DNA from: Sorghum bicolor
Lineage: Eukaryota > Streptophyta > Magnoliopsida > Poales > Poaceae
Direction: 5' to 3'
DNA: 64,000 nt
NCBI RefSeq assembly: GCF_000003195.3
Contig: NC_012870.2
Location: 32,392,562 to 32,456,561, forward strand
The notes under the pieces are model-generated. The model saw only the letters and a program-made list of their open reading frames with translations, did not search any database and was not told where the DNA came from. Shown in pieces: positions 1 to 10,689 of this stretch. The translations under genes were made by a program, and so were the position numbers. The stretch's first letter is position 1. Each line of letters opens with the position of its first letter.

Positions 1-458
1 AATCTCACGTCATGAGTTTGAATCTCAGCTACAACAAATATGAGATTGTTTCCTTTTTTCCATGCATATCCTTGAGGGTTATCGGCACTCAAGAAAATAT
101 CTATCCTTGGGGGTTTTTACATTTTATTGGGTGCCATCGGCACTCAAGGAAACCTATATCCTTGGGTGTTCTAACATTTTCTTGAGTGTCATTGGCACTC
201 AAGGAAACCTATATCCTTGGGTGTCGTTATATTTTCTTGACGATGCTAAAAATCTGACCACTGATTTATTTTCTTGACGGTTTAACTCTCAAGGAATTGA
301 TTTGTGGCGGCCGGCACTCAAGGAAATAGTATTTCCTTGTCTCTCTACCCTTGGCGGCCATTCCTTGAGTGCTAGCCGCCAATATTGATTTTCTTGGCGG
401 TTTTAGGGGTTTCCTTGAGGGTTTTTGACCCTCAAGGGTATTCAGTTTTGTGGTAGTG
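1..458. mobile_element. CACTA-type DNA transposon, terminal and subterminal region
   Basis: The stretch is packed with short motifs in both orientations: GGCACTCAAGGAAA and its partner TATCCTTGGGTG near 87, 130, 194 and 311, and inverted copies CCTTGAGTG/CCTTGAGG near 360 and 408. Such arrays are typical of CACTA subterminal regions. It ends in TTTTGTGGTAGTG with TAGTG at 454-458, the complement of a CACTACCACAAAA terminus. Beyond it a gypsy gag reading frame begins, so this is the end of an element inserted into gag. The 3 bases after it (CAC, 459-461) would be one copy of the target duplication. The other terminus lies outside the window. Confidence 0.65.
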
Positions 459-2340
459 CACCATCGGCTTTTAGAGTGTCTCCAGTAGCGAATAGGTTAC
501 AAAAGAATATGTATGGAGATGGATATAAGGAATTTGCCGATTACAATGTTGTAGATGCCGTTCCAAATCCAGGATACAGGAATTCAGTATGGATGCCTTT
601 TGAAGGGCAAACATGCGGGGTTCAAAATTTAAACATTGAACTTATCATGCAGAGAATGGCGGACATGATGCAAAATCAGTTTGGTTTAAAACCAAAAAAC
701 CAGTCTTATGCATATTAGTCTCCTTATCTAGAGTGGTACAACCGAGTGGCGCTGCCTCCAAGGGTGAAGCCACCTACTGATTTAACCAAGTTTTCTGGTC
801 AAAATGATACTAGCACCATAGAACATATCAGTCGGTATTTGATGCAACTGGGGGAGGCATCTGCAGACGAAGCTTGGAGGATTAGGTATTTTCCATTGTC
901 CTTGACAGGACCAACTTGAACATGGTTTACCTCTTTACCGACAAACTCCATCGGGACATGGGCAGAGTTAGAGCAAAAATTCCATTCGTACTTTTTTACA
1001 GGAACTAATGAGAAGAAACTTGTTGATCTTATGAACCTAAGGCAAAAGGCTAATGAGACACCACAAGAATATCTTTGCAGGTTTAGAGAAACTAAAAACT
1101 TTTGCTATTCATTAAATTTGCCCGATGATCAGTTACCAGGAATGGCTATAGCAGGCAAAAACTATTCGGTATGGACTTTGATGATCTTGATCAACTTTCA
1201 CAACGCTTGGTCATGATGAGTAATCAGGCTCAAGGGTTCAGAAGAGACAATCGTTTTTAGAAAAGTGATGTGGCTAGTGAGATGTATCAAAGTTTTATAG
1301 AAGAAGCAGCAGAATACAATGATGAAGATGAGATAGCCGCAGCCGAATTAATCTGGGCGAAAGAGCCGATTCAACTCAGCTAGTGATGGTTGAGGCAGCA
1401 AAAGGGAACTTATGACTTTGATAACTCTAAGTCAGATAAGTTGTTTGAGTTGTTAGTTAGAGAGGGTCGTATCAAACTGCTGAAAGGACATCCCATGATT
1501 TGCCCTGAAGAAGTGAAAGACAAGAAGTATTGTGGTTTCCATAATACCAATTCTCATCCTATCAATGTTTGTCGAGTTTTCAGGATATGAATTCAAAAGG
1601 CTATTCAAGAGGGGCATTTGAAGTTCGATGGCAAGATGAAAATCGATGCTCAACGTTTTGCACAGAACACGGTGTCCTTCTCTATGAACATGATTATTAT
1701 GGATGATCCCAAAGGCAAAGGCAAGATGAAAGTATTAACTTCTGACAAGGCGAGAAGGACTGGTGTTGTTGACCCTGATTGGCAAATCACAAATGAAGAA
1801 TTTTGACAGCATATTCAATCCCAGGATAGCCAAAATAAGGAGAAAGTAGTTTCCAAGCCAAGGGTTACAACACGAATATTGTTGAATAACTGCCAACGAG
1901 AGCGAGAGCGCCGCCAGAGAGGGAGATATTATGAAGAGCAAGAGTTCATGGAAGAGCATCGAAGGTACAAAGAGGAGATGTACCGAGGAGAATAGGAATT
2001 CATAAGGAAACAAGAGCAATATCATTGGGGATGTTCGTTTTTCGAGCATTGTTGGACTGAGGCTTGAAGCTACCTGCCAGGAATAATTACCCCAAATGCA
2101 GTGATCAATATTTGGGATATAGGCAGTCTCGAGTCAACCGTCATTCAATTCATGAAAGACTTGGAGCGCAACTTCATGAGGACAATCGGCGTTTAAAAAT
2201 AAATGGTTCAGAAAATCGGCAAGGGAAGAGGTTTTCTCATCAGGATTGGGTTTATCACAAGGAGCGTGAAGAGGAGGAAAGACTCTAGGAATATGTATGG
2301 CAAAAGGAACAATGGTGCCCGCCAGGACTCTTCCCATAAT
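459..2340 (+). pseudogene. decayed Ty3/gypsy gag region
   Basis: Read across several frames, this stretch encodes a retrotransposon Gag: a capsid-like block (residues such as PPTDLTKFSGQND and WAELEQKFHSYFFTGTNEKK), then a block with KYCGFHNTNSHPINVCRVFR, which resembles the Cys/His linker seen in grass gypsy polyproteins, then DPDWQITNEEF. Stop codons (for example TAG at 716-718) and several frame changes interrupt it, so it cannot give a full protein. The gag 5' end is replaced by the CACTA terminus at 458, and the open frame starting at 425 is an artificial fusion across that junction. No LTR, RT or integrase is recognisable. Confidence 0.7.
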
Positions 2341-4972
2341 TAGGTTGGCTGGCTAGTACGCTATGTCTATATAGTTCCCATTGAACTAAGAAATATTTTG
2401 CTTTTCATGTGTTGCATACATAAGCAATATATTGGTCTATGGCCAAGTGGCTTAAGATCAGGGGGAGTGAGTTAATCTGATATTAGCTAAATGGAGAAGT
2501 AACCCAATTGAAGGGATGAATTATTGTGGAATTAAGATGGTGGATAACACTAGACGATTTGGGGTTTATAAAGAAAAGGCATTTGAGGATATTTGAAGGC
2601 AATTAGAAAATTCTTGAAGAAATTCTTTGTAATTTGAGTGTTGCTTATTTTATAAATTTGAAGTGTATGGTCCATTTTTTTATGTCTGAGTACAGATTGG
2701 ATTAATTTTTAGGCTAAAAAACAAAGAAGCTAGATAAAATTATGATATGTGCGGGGAGAACATCCTTGATTTCATAGGAATGCTGAACATTCTTAAGTAC
2801 ACTTTATGAATTCTAGCTCATTATAATATATAATAACCTCCATATTTAAATATGTGTGTGAATATTTCATATAAAATTTTATCATAGCATATATGAATAG
2901 GCCCACTTGTAGTTGGAGATACATGAATTTGAATTATTTTAAGCCCATCATAGGAGATTTCTTTTGAAGTATGCTATTAAAGATCTAATATTGGCATTAG
3001 GGAGAAGAGAAAGCCTATGTTGAATGCCAAATATTATTTCTATGGAAGGAAAATGATCTTAAGAGAAAATATTTCTTGAAGCTTGAAGCAGGAATAGTAT
3101 CACGCACTAAATCAAACAATAGTTTGACTAATGCTCTTGTGAAGCATGAAGTAGAGCATATGCCAGATATTTTTGAAAATGAGAGGGGTAATTTAAAGTT
3201 ATAAACAAAAAGTTGTGTTTACTAGTACTAAACTAAATGTGTATACTACGAAGCTAAAATCTACGGTAACGCCTATGGGTTCTAGTTTAGTGTATACTTG
3301 TTAAATGAAATAAGAATAAACTCCTCCATTCTCATGAAGAGAACACCTCATGAAGAAGTGCATCTCATGAAGAGGATCATCATGAAGATGAAATCTAACA
3401 CACCAAGCTCGCATATCATAGTGTTGGGTATGCAGAGCAATAAATTGTCTCTTGTTTAGAAAATAACAAAGAGATACGATAATCTTACATTGTGAGAGTA
3501 TTGGGAGAAAATAATAGTTGTCAACAACACTTCCTCTATAATTGCAAATATTTCTCTTATGAGAACCCGGGTCTGGAAAACAAAGTCCATGGCAAAGTCC
3601 CTTGAAGCGATTATAGCGGGTCAACGAAGAAAGCAATTGAGGTTCAATCTCCTACTAAGAAGAAATAAATGTTCTGCAATATCTATGGCAAATAAAATGA
3701 ACAAATATGAAACATGCAGTTATTAAGTGGATTTGGAAAATCCATATAGTTCCTGAAGAAAAAAAAATCGCAAAATATAAAAATTAATCTCATACTAAGT
3801 ATTAAGAAGTCTAAGATAGAATATATATTCCTGTATGAGTATTGAAGTCTAAGAAGAGCATATCCTATAAGGAAAAGAGTCATTGAATGACCTTGTAGTG
3901 AATATCACTATTTCATTATGTATATCACATAATAATCTCTTATGTAGTAGATAATATATCTCATAGAAGAGAAATATTATTCGCTAAGAATGAGAACATC
4001 CTTGAAGGATTTAATCCATGAAGGATTTACCAGTCGATTCTTAATAAACACGACCCGAGAAGAAATAAAATGAGAAATTATAAATATCATGAAGATATCA
4101 TACAAACACTTAGAAAGTGTATATTGTAAAGCTAGCAATAAAGTTCTGATATCCTCTAAATACCATAGAAGGTATAAGAATAATTGGTGATTCTGGTAAA
4201 TGAATCCCCTAAATGCCAAATGCAAGACTGAATTTATTGTTTAGTGGTATAATCAAAATTTTGAAGATTTGAAGAATATATAATTTAAAATGTACTAAAT
4301 AAGAATTATAAGTTTGATGTACTATCTATAAGATATTGAATATTGTAAGTTATTTACCCTATAATCCTGAAAGTATTTATTACCCTGAATATAATTTTTT
4401 TTTGTTTTGCACAACTAATAATGGTCATTTATACATGAAGCATATTGCTCTTGTTTATACCCATATAGTTCATAGAAGAATTATGAGCCAACTTTTGGAA
4501 GATATAGTATTGTGGTACTGCATACCATTAGTTAAGCACACATTTGTGAACAGTGTGATTTTGAACAATAAAGTTCAAAATTTGTTATTATGAGGGAGAG
4601 CATATTTTCATTGAATCTACCTTGAAGGTAAACCACTAGAATTACAAAGATCTAATAAATCATATTTGCTAAAACATTGAAGTTTATACATAGATCATGA
4701 CGAAAAATATCTATTCATGAAGAATATGGTATCATTAAGAATATAGTATCATGAAGAATATATGACCACCAAGGTTAAATGTTGTACTCTTTGTTCCTAT
4801 GTGAGTTTTTACTTGAAGGTTTCTCACACAAGGTTTTTAATGAGAAAACATGTGCAATACAATTAACGAATGCGATGTACTCTTTTCTCCAATAACTGTT
4901 TTTTCCCATTAGGTTTTTGGACGGAGCTTTTAATGAGGCATGTGCATACCATGGTAATCGCCCAAGGGGCAG
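2341..4972. other. non-coding, probably internal remains of an LTR element
   Basis: No convincing gene. The DNA is AT-rich with many short GAAGAATAT/ATGAAGA-type repeats (for example 4690-4765). The last 200 bases contain CAAGGTTTTTAATGAG and CATTAGGTTTTTGGACGGAGCTTTTAATGAGGCA, phrases typical of the region just upstream of a copia 3' LTR. It also ends in a purine tract, CAAGGGGCAG, directly before the LTR at 4973. I read it as the coding-free or wholly decayed interior of that element. Confidence 0.45.
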
Positions 4973-5191
4973 TGTTGTAAAACATATGGACTTAATCTTA
5001 GAAGGAAAGGAGAAGGAATCCTAATCCTATTATGTTTGTATGTGGGCTCTTACCAAAACTCTTAGGCCTTGGCCAGACTATATATATGTGGGAGCTCTAT
5101 GTTGTAATCACGAATATTCAGAGGAATAAAGAATAGTCTACTATGTTGATCATAAGAGAGGGAGAGGGAAAAGTCTCAACTGCTGGCAACA
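4973..5191 (+). repeat. short copia-type LTR (3' LTR or remnant)
   Basis: It begins TGTTGTAAAACATATGG right after a polypurine-like CAAGGGGCAG and ends GGCAACA, giving matched TGTTG...CAACA ends over 219 bp. Internally it has TATATATA (about 5080-5090) and GAATAAAGAATAG (5124-5136), which fit a TATA box and a polyadenylation signal. No second copy was found, so a complete element cannot be shown. Confidence 0.6.
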
Positions 5192-5618
5192 TATTTTATA
5201 ACAAAAGACACTTCGCCCTGAGAATCCAAAGAAGCCCAGTCGAACATCCCCCACTCCAGTCTCTCTCTCTCACACACACACAAACACACACAATGATTTG
5301 AACCCATGGTTTGAGCCTAAACAGCTGAAAATTGCTTTTCAATATCCTGTAACCGTATCATGGCAAATGCATTAGCAAAGTAACTCCATGCAACGAGGTA
5401 GTATTAAAATTTAGTTTTTTTAAAAAAAATCTAAACAAAATAGTGAAAATGAAAAGTACATAGAGTAAAAAAACTAATTGTATAAAAAGGATACTCAGAA
5501 TATTTCATTAAACATATAGCTTCAGACAATTTTCTGAGTACGCCTTAAACAAAAATACTCAGTCAGTAAATACTTACTCCGTACTTTATGTAGTGCTTCT
5601 GTATAGGGAGAGTATACC
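5192..5618. other. intergenic, with CT/CA microsatellite
   Basis: No gene. It contains a compound microsatellite of CT then CA repeats at about 5262-5291 and AT-rich DNA leading to the MITE. Confidence 0.5.
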
Positions 5619-5854
5619 CTGTAGCTAGCTACAAAATATGTTATTCTGTAGCCACCTCCATTTACGATAATTCTACGTACTAGTTTACGGTAATATGTAT
5701 ACATATTTACCATAGTTGAGTTACTATAACACATAGGGATATTTACTGTAATGTTATAGTAAACCACTTAGTAAGGAGTTACTATAATTTTGTAAATTAA
5801 TATAGTAATTATCGTAATTTAAAGTGGCAACAAAATAAGTTATTTTGTAGCCAG

Positions 5855-5860
<6 letters not shown>
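5619..5860. mobile_element. MITE with long terminal inverted repeats
   Basis: The left end CTGTAGCTAGCTACAAAATA (from 5619) and the reverse complement of the right end CTGTAGCTGGCTACAAAATA (to 5860) match. The match continues with mismatches for about 70 bases (CTTATT, TGCCAC, TTACGATAATT), so most of the 242-bp element is one imperfect hairpin. It holds no ORF. It lies about 150 bp beyond the stop codon of the transporter gene and could be part of its 3' UTR. The superfamily is not certain; flanking TATA is compatible with a TA duplication. Confidence 0.7.

Positions 5861-5906
<46 letters not shown>
5861..5906. repeat. (TA)n microsatellite
   Basis: About 23 uninterrupted TA units directly abutting the MITE end. 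Confidence 0.97.
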
Positions 5907-5910
<4 letters not shown>

Positions 5911-5973
5911 ACACTGATGATGGACGCTGGTAGTGGTAGCTTAAATTTTGGGTGCATTTGGAGCTCAAACAAA

Positions 5974-6027
5974 GTGCTGCCGATCATTTCATCTCGCGGC
6001 GTGCTGCCGATCATTTCATCTCGCGGC
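5974..6027. repeat. 27-bp tandem duplication over the transporter stop codon
   Basis: The unit GTGCTGCCGATCATTTCATC plus TCGCGGC occurs perfectly twice (5974-6000 and 6001-6027). It carries the complement of the last codons and TGA of the transporter gene, so the stop codon and its context are duplicated. The protein ends at the first stop; the second copy is in the 3' UTR. Confidence 0.9.
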
Positions 6028-6518
6028 CCTTGGTCTCCACAGGGAAGAGGATGCAGGCTACTCCTGCGAGGCCTAGGACCAGCTCAAAGACTAGGACTGC
6101 TTCCATTTGGTGGCAGCTCCGGAGCAGCCCGACAGCGATAAGGGGGCAAACGATGCCGCCAATCTTACCAATGGCGGTGGCAATGCCAACACCTGTTGAG
6201 CGCGCTGATGTTGGGTACACCTGCAAATTCATACAAGTATAAATGAGAGACCAATCATAGAAGAAGTAATACTGGATCAACGAGTTGAGACAAACAGATG
6301 CAAACCTCTGGTGCATAAAGGCACAAAACTGTAGAGCTCCCCATGCCACAGGCGCGAGCACCGAATAGAAGAGCGGTTGTCAGTGCCTCTTTCTGATGAA
6401 CAGCCAGAGGTCCGAGGAAACCACAGCATCCAAACAGCAAGATCCACATTGTAGCTTTCCGGCCAAACCAATCAACGATAATGGCAGAAATAACCAACCC
6501 CGGAAACTCTGCAGGTAC

Positions 6519-6550
<32 letters not shown>

Positions 6551-9302
6551 GCCTTGATGATTGGGCTAGTAGTACGTGGTTAATGAAAAACGGGTACCGA
6601 CCCGATCGCGAAAAAAAAAGTATCTCACTAATTAAGCAATGGATGTGATATAGTGGGTACCTGCTAAGCTAGTTATGAAAACATCTTTGTAGAGATTGGA
6701 CTTGTTTTGGTGCGCTTCAGATTTCTGAGCAGACTTGCATCTTCTGTTTGCATCACTCAGCTGCGACGTCAGCAACACTAGCCCGTAATAGGCAAAGGAG
6801 TTTGCAAACCAAACAAACCAAATAAGGAGAGTCGATCTGAGCAGCTTGCGTGAAAACAGCTTGCGCAACGCAGCAATGCCACCAGAACCAGATTTGGATG
6901 AGCTCATGGTCATGATTCTGACAGGAAGGTGCCCATTCTGAGGGCCGTTGTCATCAAGCAACTGTGTTTCTGTGTGGTATGTGAGAGCTCCAGGAGGAAG
7001 AGCGACTCTGTTCGTCTTTGACATCCTCTCCAGGACAAGAGTCGCATCAGAGATTCTGTTCTGTACGCACAGATAGCGTGGTGACTCGGGTGCAATGACG
7101 AAAAACACAAGCAGAACGAAGCATGGAAGGGCGGTGAACGCCAGCAACCACCGCCAACTCAGTCTTGATAACACAACCTGCATTTACAAATGTCGTCATG
7201 TAAACGAATAAAATCTAATTTGTAGTTCAAATTGGTTTTTTACGAAAAACAAAAAGAAATTTCCATGAAATTAAAACTCGCAGTAAAGGAAGATAGGGTA
7301 TCATAATAATTTCATACCCACGCAAGTGAAGCCTCGAAGATGGTTCCGAATGTCCAGAAAGCAGAAAACACAATCATCCAGGCACCACGGTTCTTTGCAG
7401 GAACAAATTCCAAAAACCAAGATGAGAATACATGAGTGCCACCAACTCCTATACCGACAAGAAACCGAAGAGCCAGCAAGGATATGTAGTTAGGAGATAA
7501 AGCACTTATAAACCCTGCTCCAGCAGTAAGAATAATGGAGAACAGTAAAGCAGTCCTGCAATAAGAAGATACAAGATTTATGCTTTCACGTACGGGAAGT
7601 CAAAGCATAGCAAAACGAAGATAAATTTAAATTAAAATTAGTTACACTTTTGTGCTTCCAAACATCCCTAAAGGACCTATTTTGATGCAAAGTGTTCTCT
7701 CCAGTATTGCATAAAAACAAAGATTTTGAAAGATACTCTGGTTTTTAAAAGTTGCTAGGTGTTTTGGTATAACAAACCCTATAGGTTCTAAAACCATGGT
7801 TTTGTTGAAACCGTAGATCTTTTAGTTTTACAAACTTCACTCATGACCTCTTTGTTATAAACCAAGTGCTTTAAATAACTTTTTGGCTTATAGAACTATA
7901 ATTTTGTGTGATGAGTGGCGGGCTCAGTATTTTAAAGTTGTGCATGCATAAGCCGAACAAAAAATATATCACAAATTAAAAACAGAGACAATAAATTATA
8001 TTTGTAAGCTTAAAATTAGTTATGAAATATATATCTCAAATTAAGATTGGTACGATGGCACGCACTCGTGCCGGCGAATAGCATGCCATCCTAGCCATAG
8101 GAGCATGGCAGGATTGGAAGTGGCATGTAGCCAAGTTGTGGCTACATTTGCCGAGTGCCCACTTCCTAAGCCGTAGGAGTGTTAGATCCACTGCAGCCTG
8201 CACGTATGCGCCGTAGCAGTCTCGTTTCAGGTTTTAACGTAGCAAGAGTAGGAGGCCACATGGAATACGTAGTGGCTTGGCGAGCACTGGGGTTCCACCA
8301 CCGAGAGTGTCTGTTGGCTCATGACTTTGGCATCCTACCTCGCTAGTAGTCGATAAAACAATGGAGGACAACATGACTAGGATTGGTCGTGAAGGCTAAA
8401 GGGTTGTTGGGGGTTATCTGAGTGATAAGGTCAGTTTTAATGGGGTTTTATCATAGTTTTATTAGCATTAAATATGCTGATGTAGAACCATATTTGTGAG
8501 AAAAGAGATGGTAACAGTTTTATGTAAGTAACTTTTGTGTTTTCAAAATACAGATGTGTTACAAGCTGGGATATGAAATCCAAACTGAGACTGGTCTAAT
8601 GAGCCACATCATGGCTACATGGGCAGGTGTTTTTGGATGAATAAGATAAAAATGATTGCAATATTAAAGCTTACCTACTAATGCCTTATTTAGTTCGTCC
8701 CAAAAACCAAAAAGTTTGCAAGACTCTCCGTTACATCGAATCTTACGGCACATGCATAAAGTATTAAATATAGATGAAAACAGCCTGTAAATCGCGAGAC
8801 GAATCTCCCTAGTTAGTCTATAATTAGATAATATTTGTTATAAATAAACGAAAGTGCTACAGTAGCGAAATTCAAAAAAAAATCACATCTAAACAAGGCC
8901 TAATTTTTGAAGAAAAAAAAATACGCACCGGAATACCTGGGCACACCTAGGTCCGCTCATTTGTGACTGACACCGTACACAGTTTTCTATCCAAACAGAC
9001 ACAGGAGCAGAGAGAGAGAGAGAGAGAGAGATGAGCCTTAGTTACCTTCTTCCATATTTGTCGGAAATATAGCCCCAGGAACAGGCTCCCAGGAGCATGC
9101 CAGTGAAGACGACGCTAGAGAGCAGGCTCTCATGCTGGGGAGAGACATTCCACTGCTGTCGAACCAGTGGTCCGACGAAGGAAAGCAGCATGAGCTCCAT
9201 GGAGTCCGCGAGCCAGCCCGTCCCCGCGTACACGAGAACAAGCGCCTGGAACTTGCCAAACCCCATGGCCGTGAGCGCGTCATCTGTAGTGTACGTCTCC
9301 AT
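6011..9302 (-). CDS. OCT7: MFS transporter, organic cation/carnitine transporter 7 (NiaP) type, five exons
   Basis: Exons in coding order: 9302-9046, 7555-7318, 7177-6661, 6508-6306, 6220-6011. All introns have GT...AG borders and the phases agree, giving 1425 nt and 474 residues from METYTTDDALTAMGFGKFQ to TKGREMK. Diagnostic motifs: GYISDKYGRR (MFS motif A, end of exon 1), PESPRYL (exon 3, between the two six-helix halves), DWFGRKA (second motif A, exon 4) and YPTSARSTG (exon 5). A hydrophilic loop with SSSKSGSGG precedes the second half. About twelve membrane helices are expected. Length and order match plant OCT7/NiaP proteins, related to SV2-type sugar/cation transporters; nicotinate or organic-cation transport is inferred from family. 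It looks intact. Exon 1 holds the N-terminal helices; intron 1 contains two MITEs. Confidence 0.92.
6521..6550. repeat. (GATA)n microsatellite in transporter intron
   Basis: About seven AGAT/GATA units inside the intron between coding exons 3 and 4, close to the splice acceptor. Confidence 0.95.
8429..8596. mobile_element. Tourist-like MITE in intron 1
   Basis: The ends GGTCAGTTTTAATGG... and ...CTGAGACTGGTC are imperfect inverted repeats, flanked by TAA on both sides (8426-8428 and 8597-8599). A TAA duplication is the hallmark of PIF/Harbinger-derived Tourist MITEs. It is 168 bp with no ORF. Confidence 0.65.
8682..8900. mobile_element. Tourist-like MITE (GCCTTGTTTAG family) in intron 1
   Basis: The ends TGCCTTATTTAG and CTAAACAAGGCC are inverted repeats flanked by TAA (8679-8681 and 8901-8903). 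The body contains TAGTCTATAATTAGATAATA and GAAAGTGCTACAGTAGC, phrases seen in a very common grass MITE family. It is 219 bp. Confidence 0.8.
9009..9031. repeat. (GA)n microsatellite near the intron 1 donor
   Basis: About eleven GA units, a CT tract on the transcribed strand, 14 bases into intron 1. Confidence 0.95.
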
Positions 9303-9800
9303 GGCAGCCGGCCAACGAGCAGCTAGCTAGCTTAGCACCTGCCGGGTACGGTCGTTCATCAGCAAAGCGTGAAGTAAGGCAGATGCAATCAGCAGAGATC
9401 GAGCAGACTACCAGCAGATCGAGAATTAATTCAGAAGAGCGAGGACGTACACGGCAGCAAACCGATGGAGCTAGGATCGGAGGCGGCCGGTGGAGCAGGA
9501 GAGCGAGGACGGCGAGCGGCGGATCGGAGTGGAGCTGCCGGAGTTTGTTTGTGTGTGTGTGCACCTCTTGTGTGTGGGATGGATCGATGGCGACAGGATT
9601 GACCAAGCCGGAAAAGGTTCGTGGACTGGATCGGATTCTCTTCCCGATGGACAGACGGACGGACGGACGGTCGGGGAACAAAGAGGAGGTGAGTGAGTGA
9701 AGTGACGTGAGCACTGAGCACGGGCTGATCCCGATGTCTTGGTCTTCCTCTGCTCCTTGTCCTCTTATACACCTCTACCGAGTCCCTACCTCGGTTTCCA
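9303..9800 (-). promoter_or_regulatory. 5' UTR and candidate core promoter of the transporter gene
   Basis: This is the GC-rich region upstream of the start codon. A TATA-like GTATAAGAGG occurs on the minus strand at 9770-9761, which would place transcription start near 9735 and give a leader of about 430 nt. It contains a GGAC repeat (about 9655-9670) and a GT tract (about 9546-9560). Frames open here look like chance GC-rich frames. No transcript evidence is available, so the start site is inference. Confidence 0.4.
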
Positions 9801-9929
9801 AAAGAAAAAAAAAGAAAAGCCATTAAATCGTTCCTATTAGATGTTTCTGTTTTTGAGTTTGGAACAAAATCGATCATCTATGGCATAAGTAACTGTATAG
9901 CGTAATATTCTCATCAAAGCGTAGAAATT

Positions 9930-10270
9930 TTTCTTGACCTATACGTATTTCATTAAGAGGAGGTAGAGTTCTTAAGATTACAGGCTGGTTTAGAGTAAAC
10001 ACCCGGAGAAAAAGTAGTCTAAGCTAAGCCTCACGTTGCAACCGCAGCAACCCTCTCAACCTTCTGAGACCCGCGCGTTTGATCCCGTCCCAGCTCTGTG
10101 CTTCTACCATGATGGCACTTAGGAGTTGCTGAGGCGACAAAAGACACACCATCAAAAATTCTTCAGTTGCGCACTTTTTAAAACATCCATCCAACAATAG
10201 GCACCAGAGGATCAAAAGCTCGCCATGACCTCAAAGCATAGAAATAGAAAAAGGTGTAAGGTTAGAGTGC
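9930..10270 (-). mobile_element. 3' tail of a LINE (non-LTR) retrotransposon
   Basis: The minus-strand frame at 10215-10024 ends with residues such as SPQQLLSAIMVEAQSW, resembling the extreme C-terminus of plant LINE ORF2. The following DNA reads CTCTACCTCCTCTTAATGAA, close to the CTTAATGAA-type sequence that closes many plant LINE 3' ends. Only the last few hundred bases remain; RT and endonuclease are absent. The poly-A is not clear. Confidence 0.5.
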
Positions 10271-10655
10271 CCTGCTGCCTTTCAGAACGTTGAAAGTTTT
10301 TCAGCGGGAGAAGAAACATTTCGGTTGCTCATAGGAAAAAGGAGAGGTGTTTGGACACTCCAAGGTAGATATGTATTTTCTATGTAGTAGATATAGTAGA
10401 AAAAAGGCAAAAGAAAGGCACAAGATGCGTTGAAACACTCCCACACACTAAAACGTAGCATTACTTTCTTCTTCTAAAGTATGTACAAAAACTTCCCACC
10501 ATAGGTACCAAAGTCCTTCCGCATTTTGGTTCTGCAATCAAAATGACACGCATAGGATTCTCTACTTTTCGTACTGATTTTTCCTCCAATTTATTTACTA
10601 TAAGAAAAAGATCCCCGGCCCTCAGCTGGTTTGGTGAAGTGTTGTCACGTGTCCT
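10271..10655. other. unassigned flank of CACTA-1
   Basis: No gene recognised. A minus-strand frame of about 60 residues (10655-10461, with RAGDLFLIVNKLEEKS) stays open up to the CACTA end, but it resembles nothing I know. Confidence 0.3.
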
Positions 10656-10689
10656 CACTACCGGAAAACCGGTCTTTGTTGAGAGCTGA

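Larger units (their letters stand above)
7556..9045 (-). other. intron 1 of the transporter gene
   Basis: A 1.49-kb intron with donor GTAACT and acceptor TTGCAG on the minus strand. It holds two MITEs (8429-8596 and 8682-8900) and a GA tract. The part at 7620-8420 shows no gene; it includes a GC-richer stretch at 8050-8350 of unknown origin. Confidence 0.85.

Noticed and set aside
62..277. Small protein of 71 residues
   Set aside because: Its residues come from translating the CACTA subterminal repeat; no evidence of coding.
3301..4593. Several open frames of 60-110 codons
   Set aside because: AT-rich random frames on both strands without recognisable domains.
5861..5906. AT-rich tract as an origin or unwinding element
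   Set aside because: A plain TA microsatellite next to a MITE is a sufficient explanation.
9383..9877. Overlapping GC-rich open frames upstream of the transporter gene
   Set aside because: Low-complexity, Arg/Ser-rich in all frames and located in the 5' UTR/promoter; no conserved motif.
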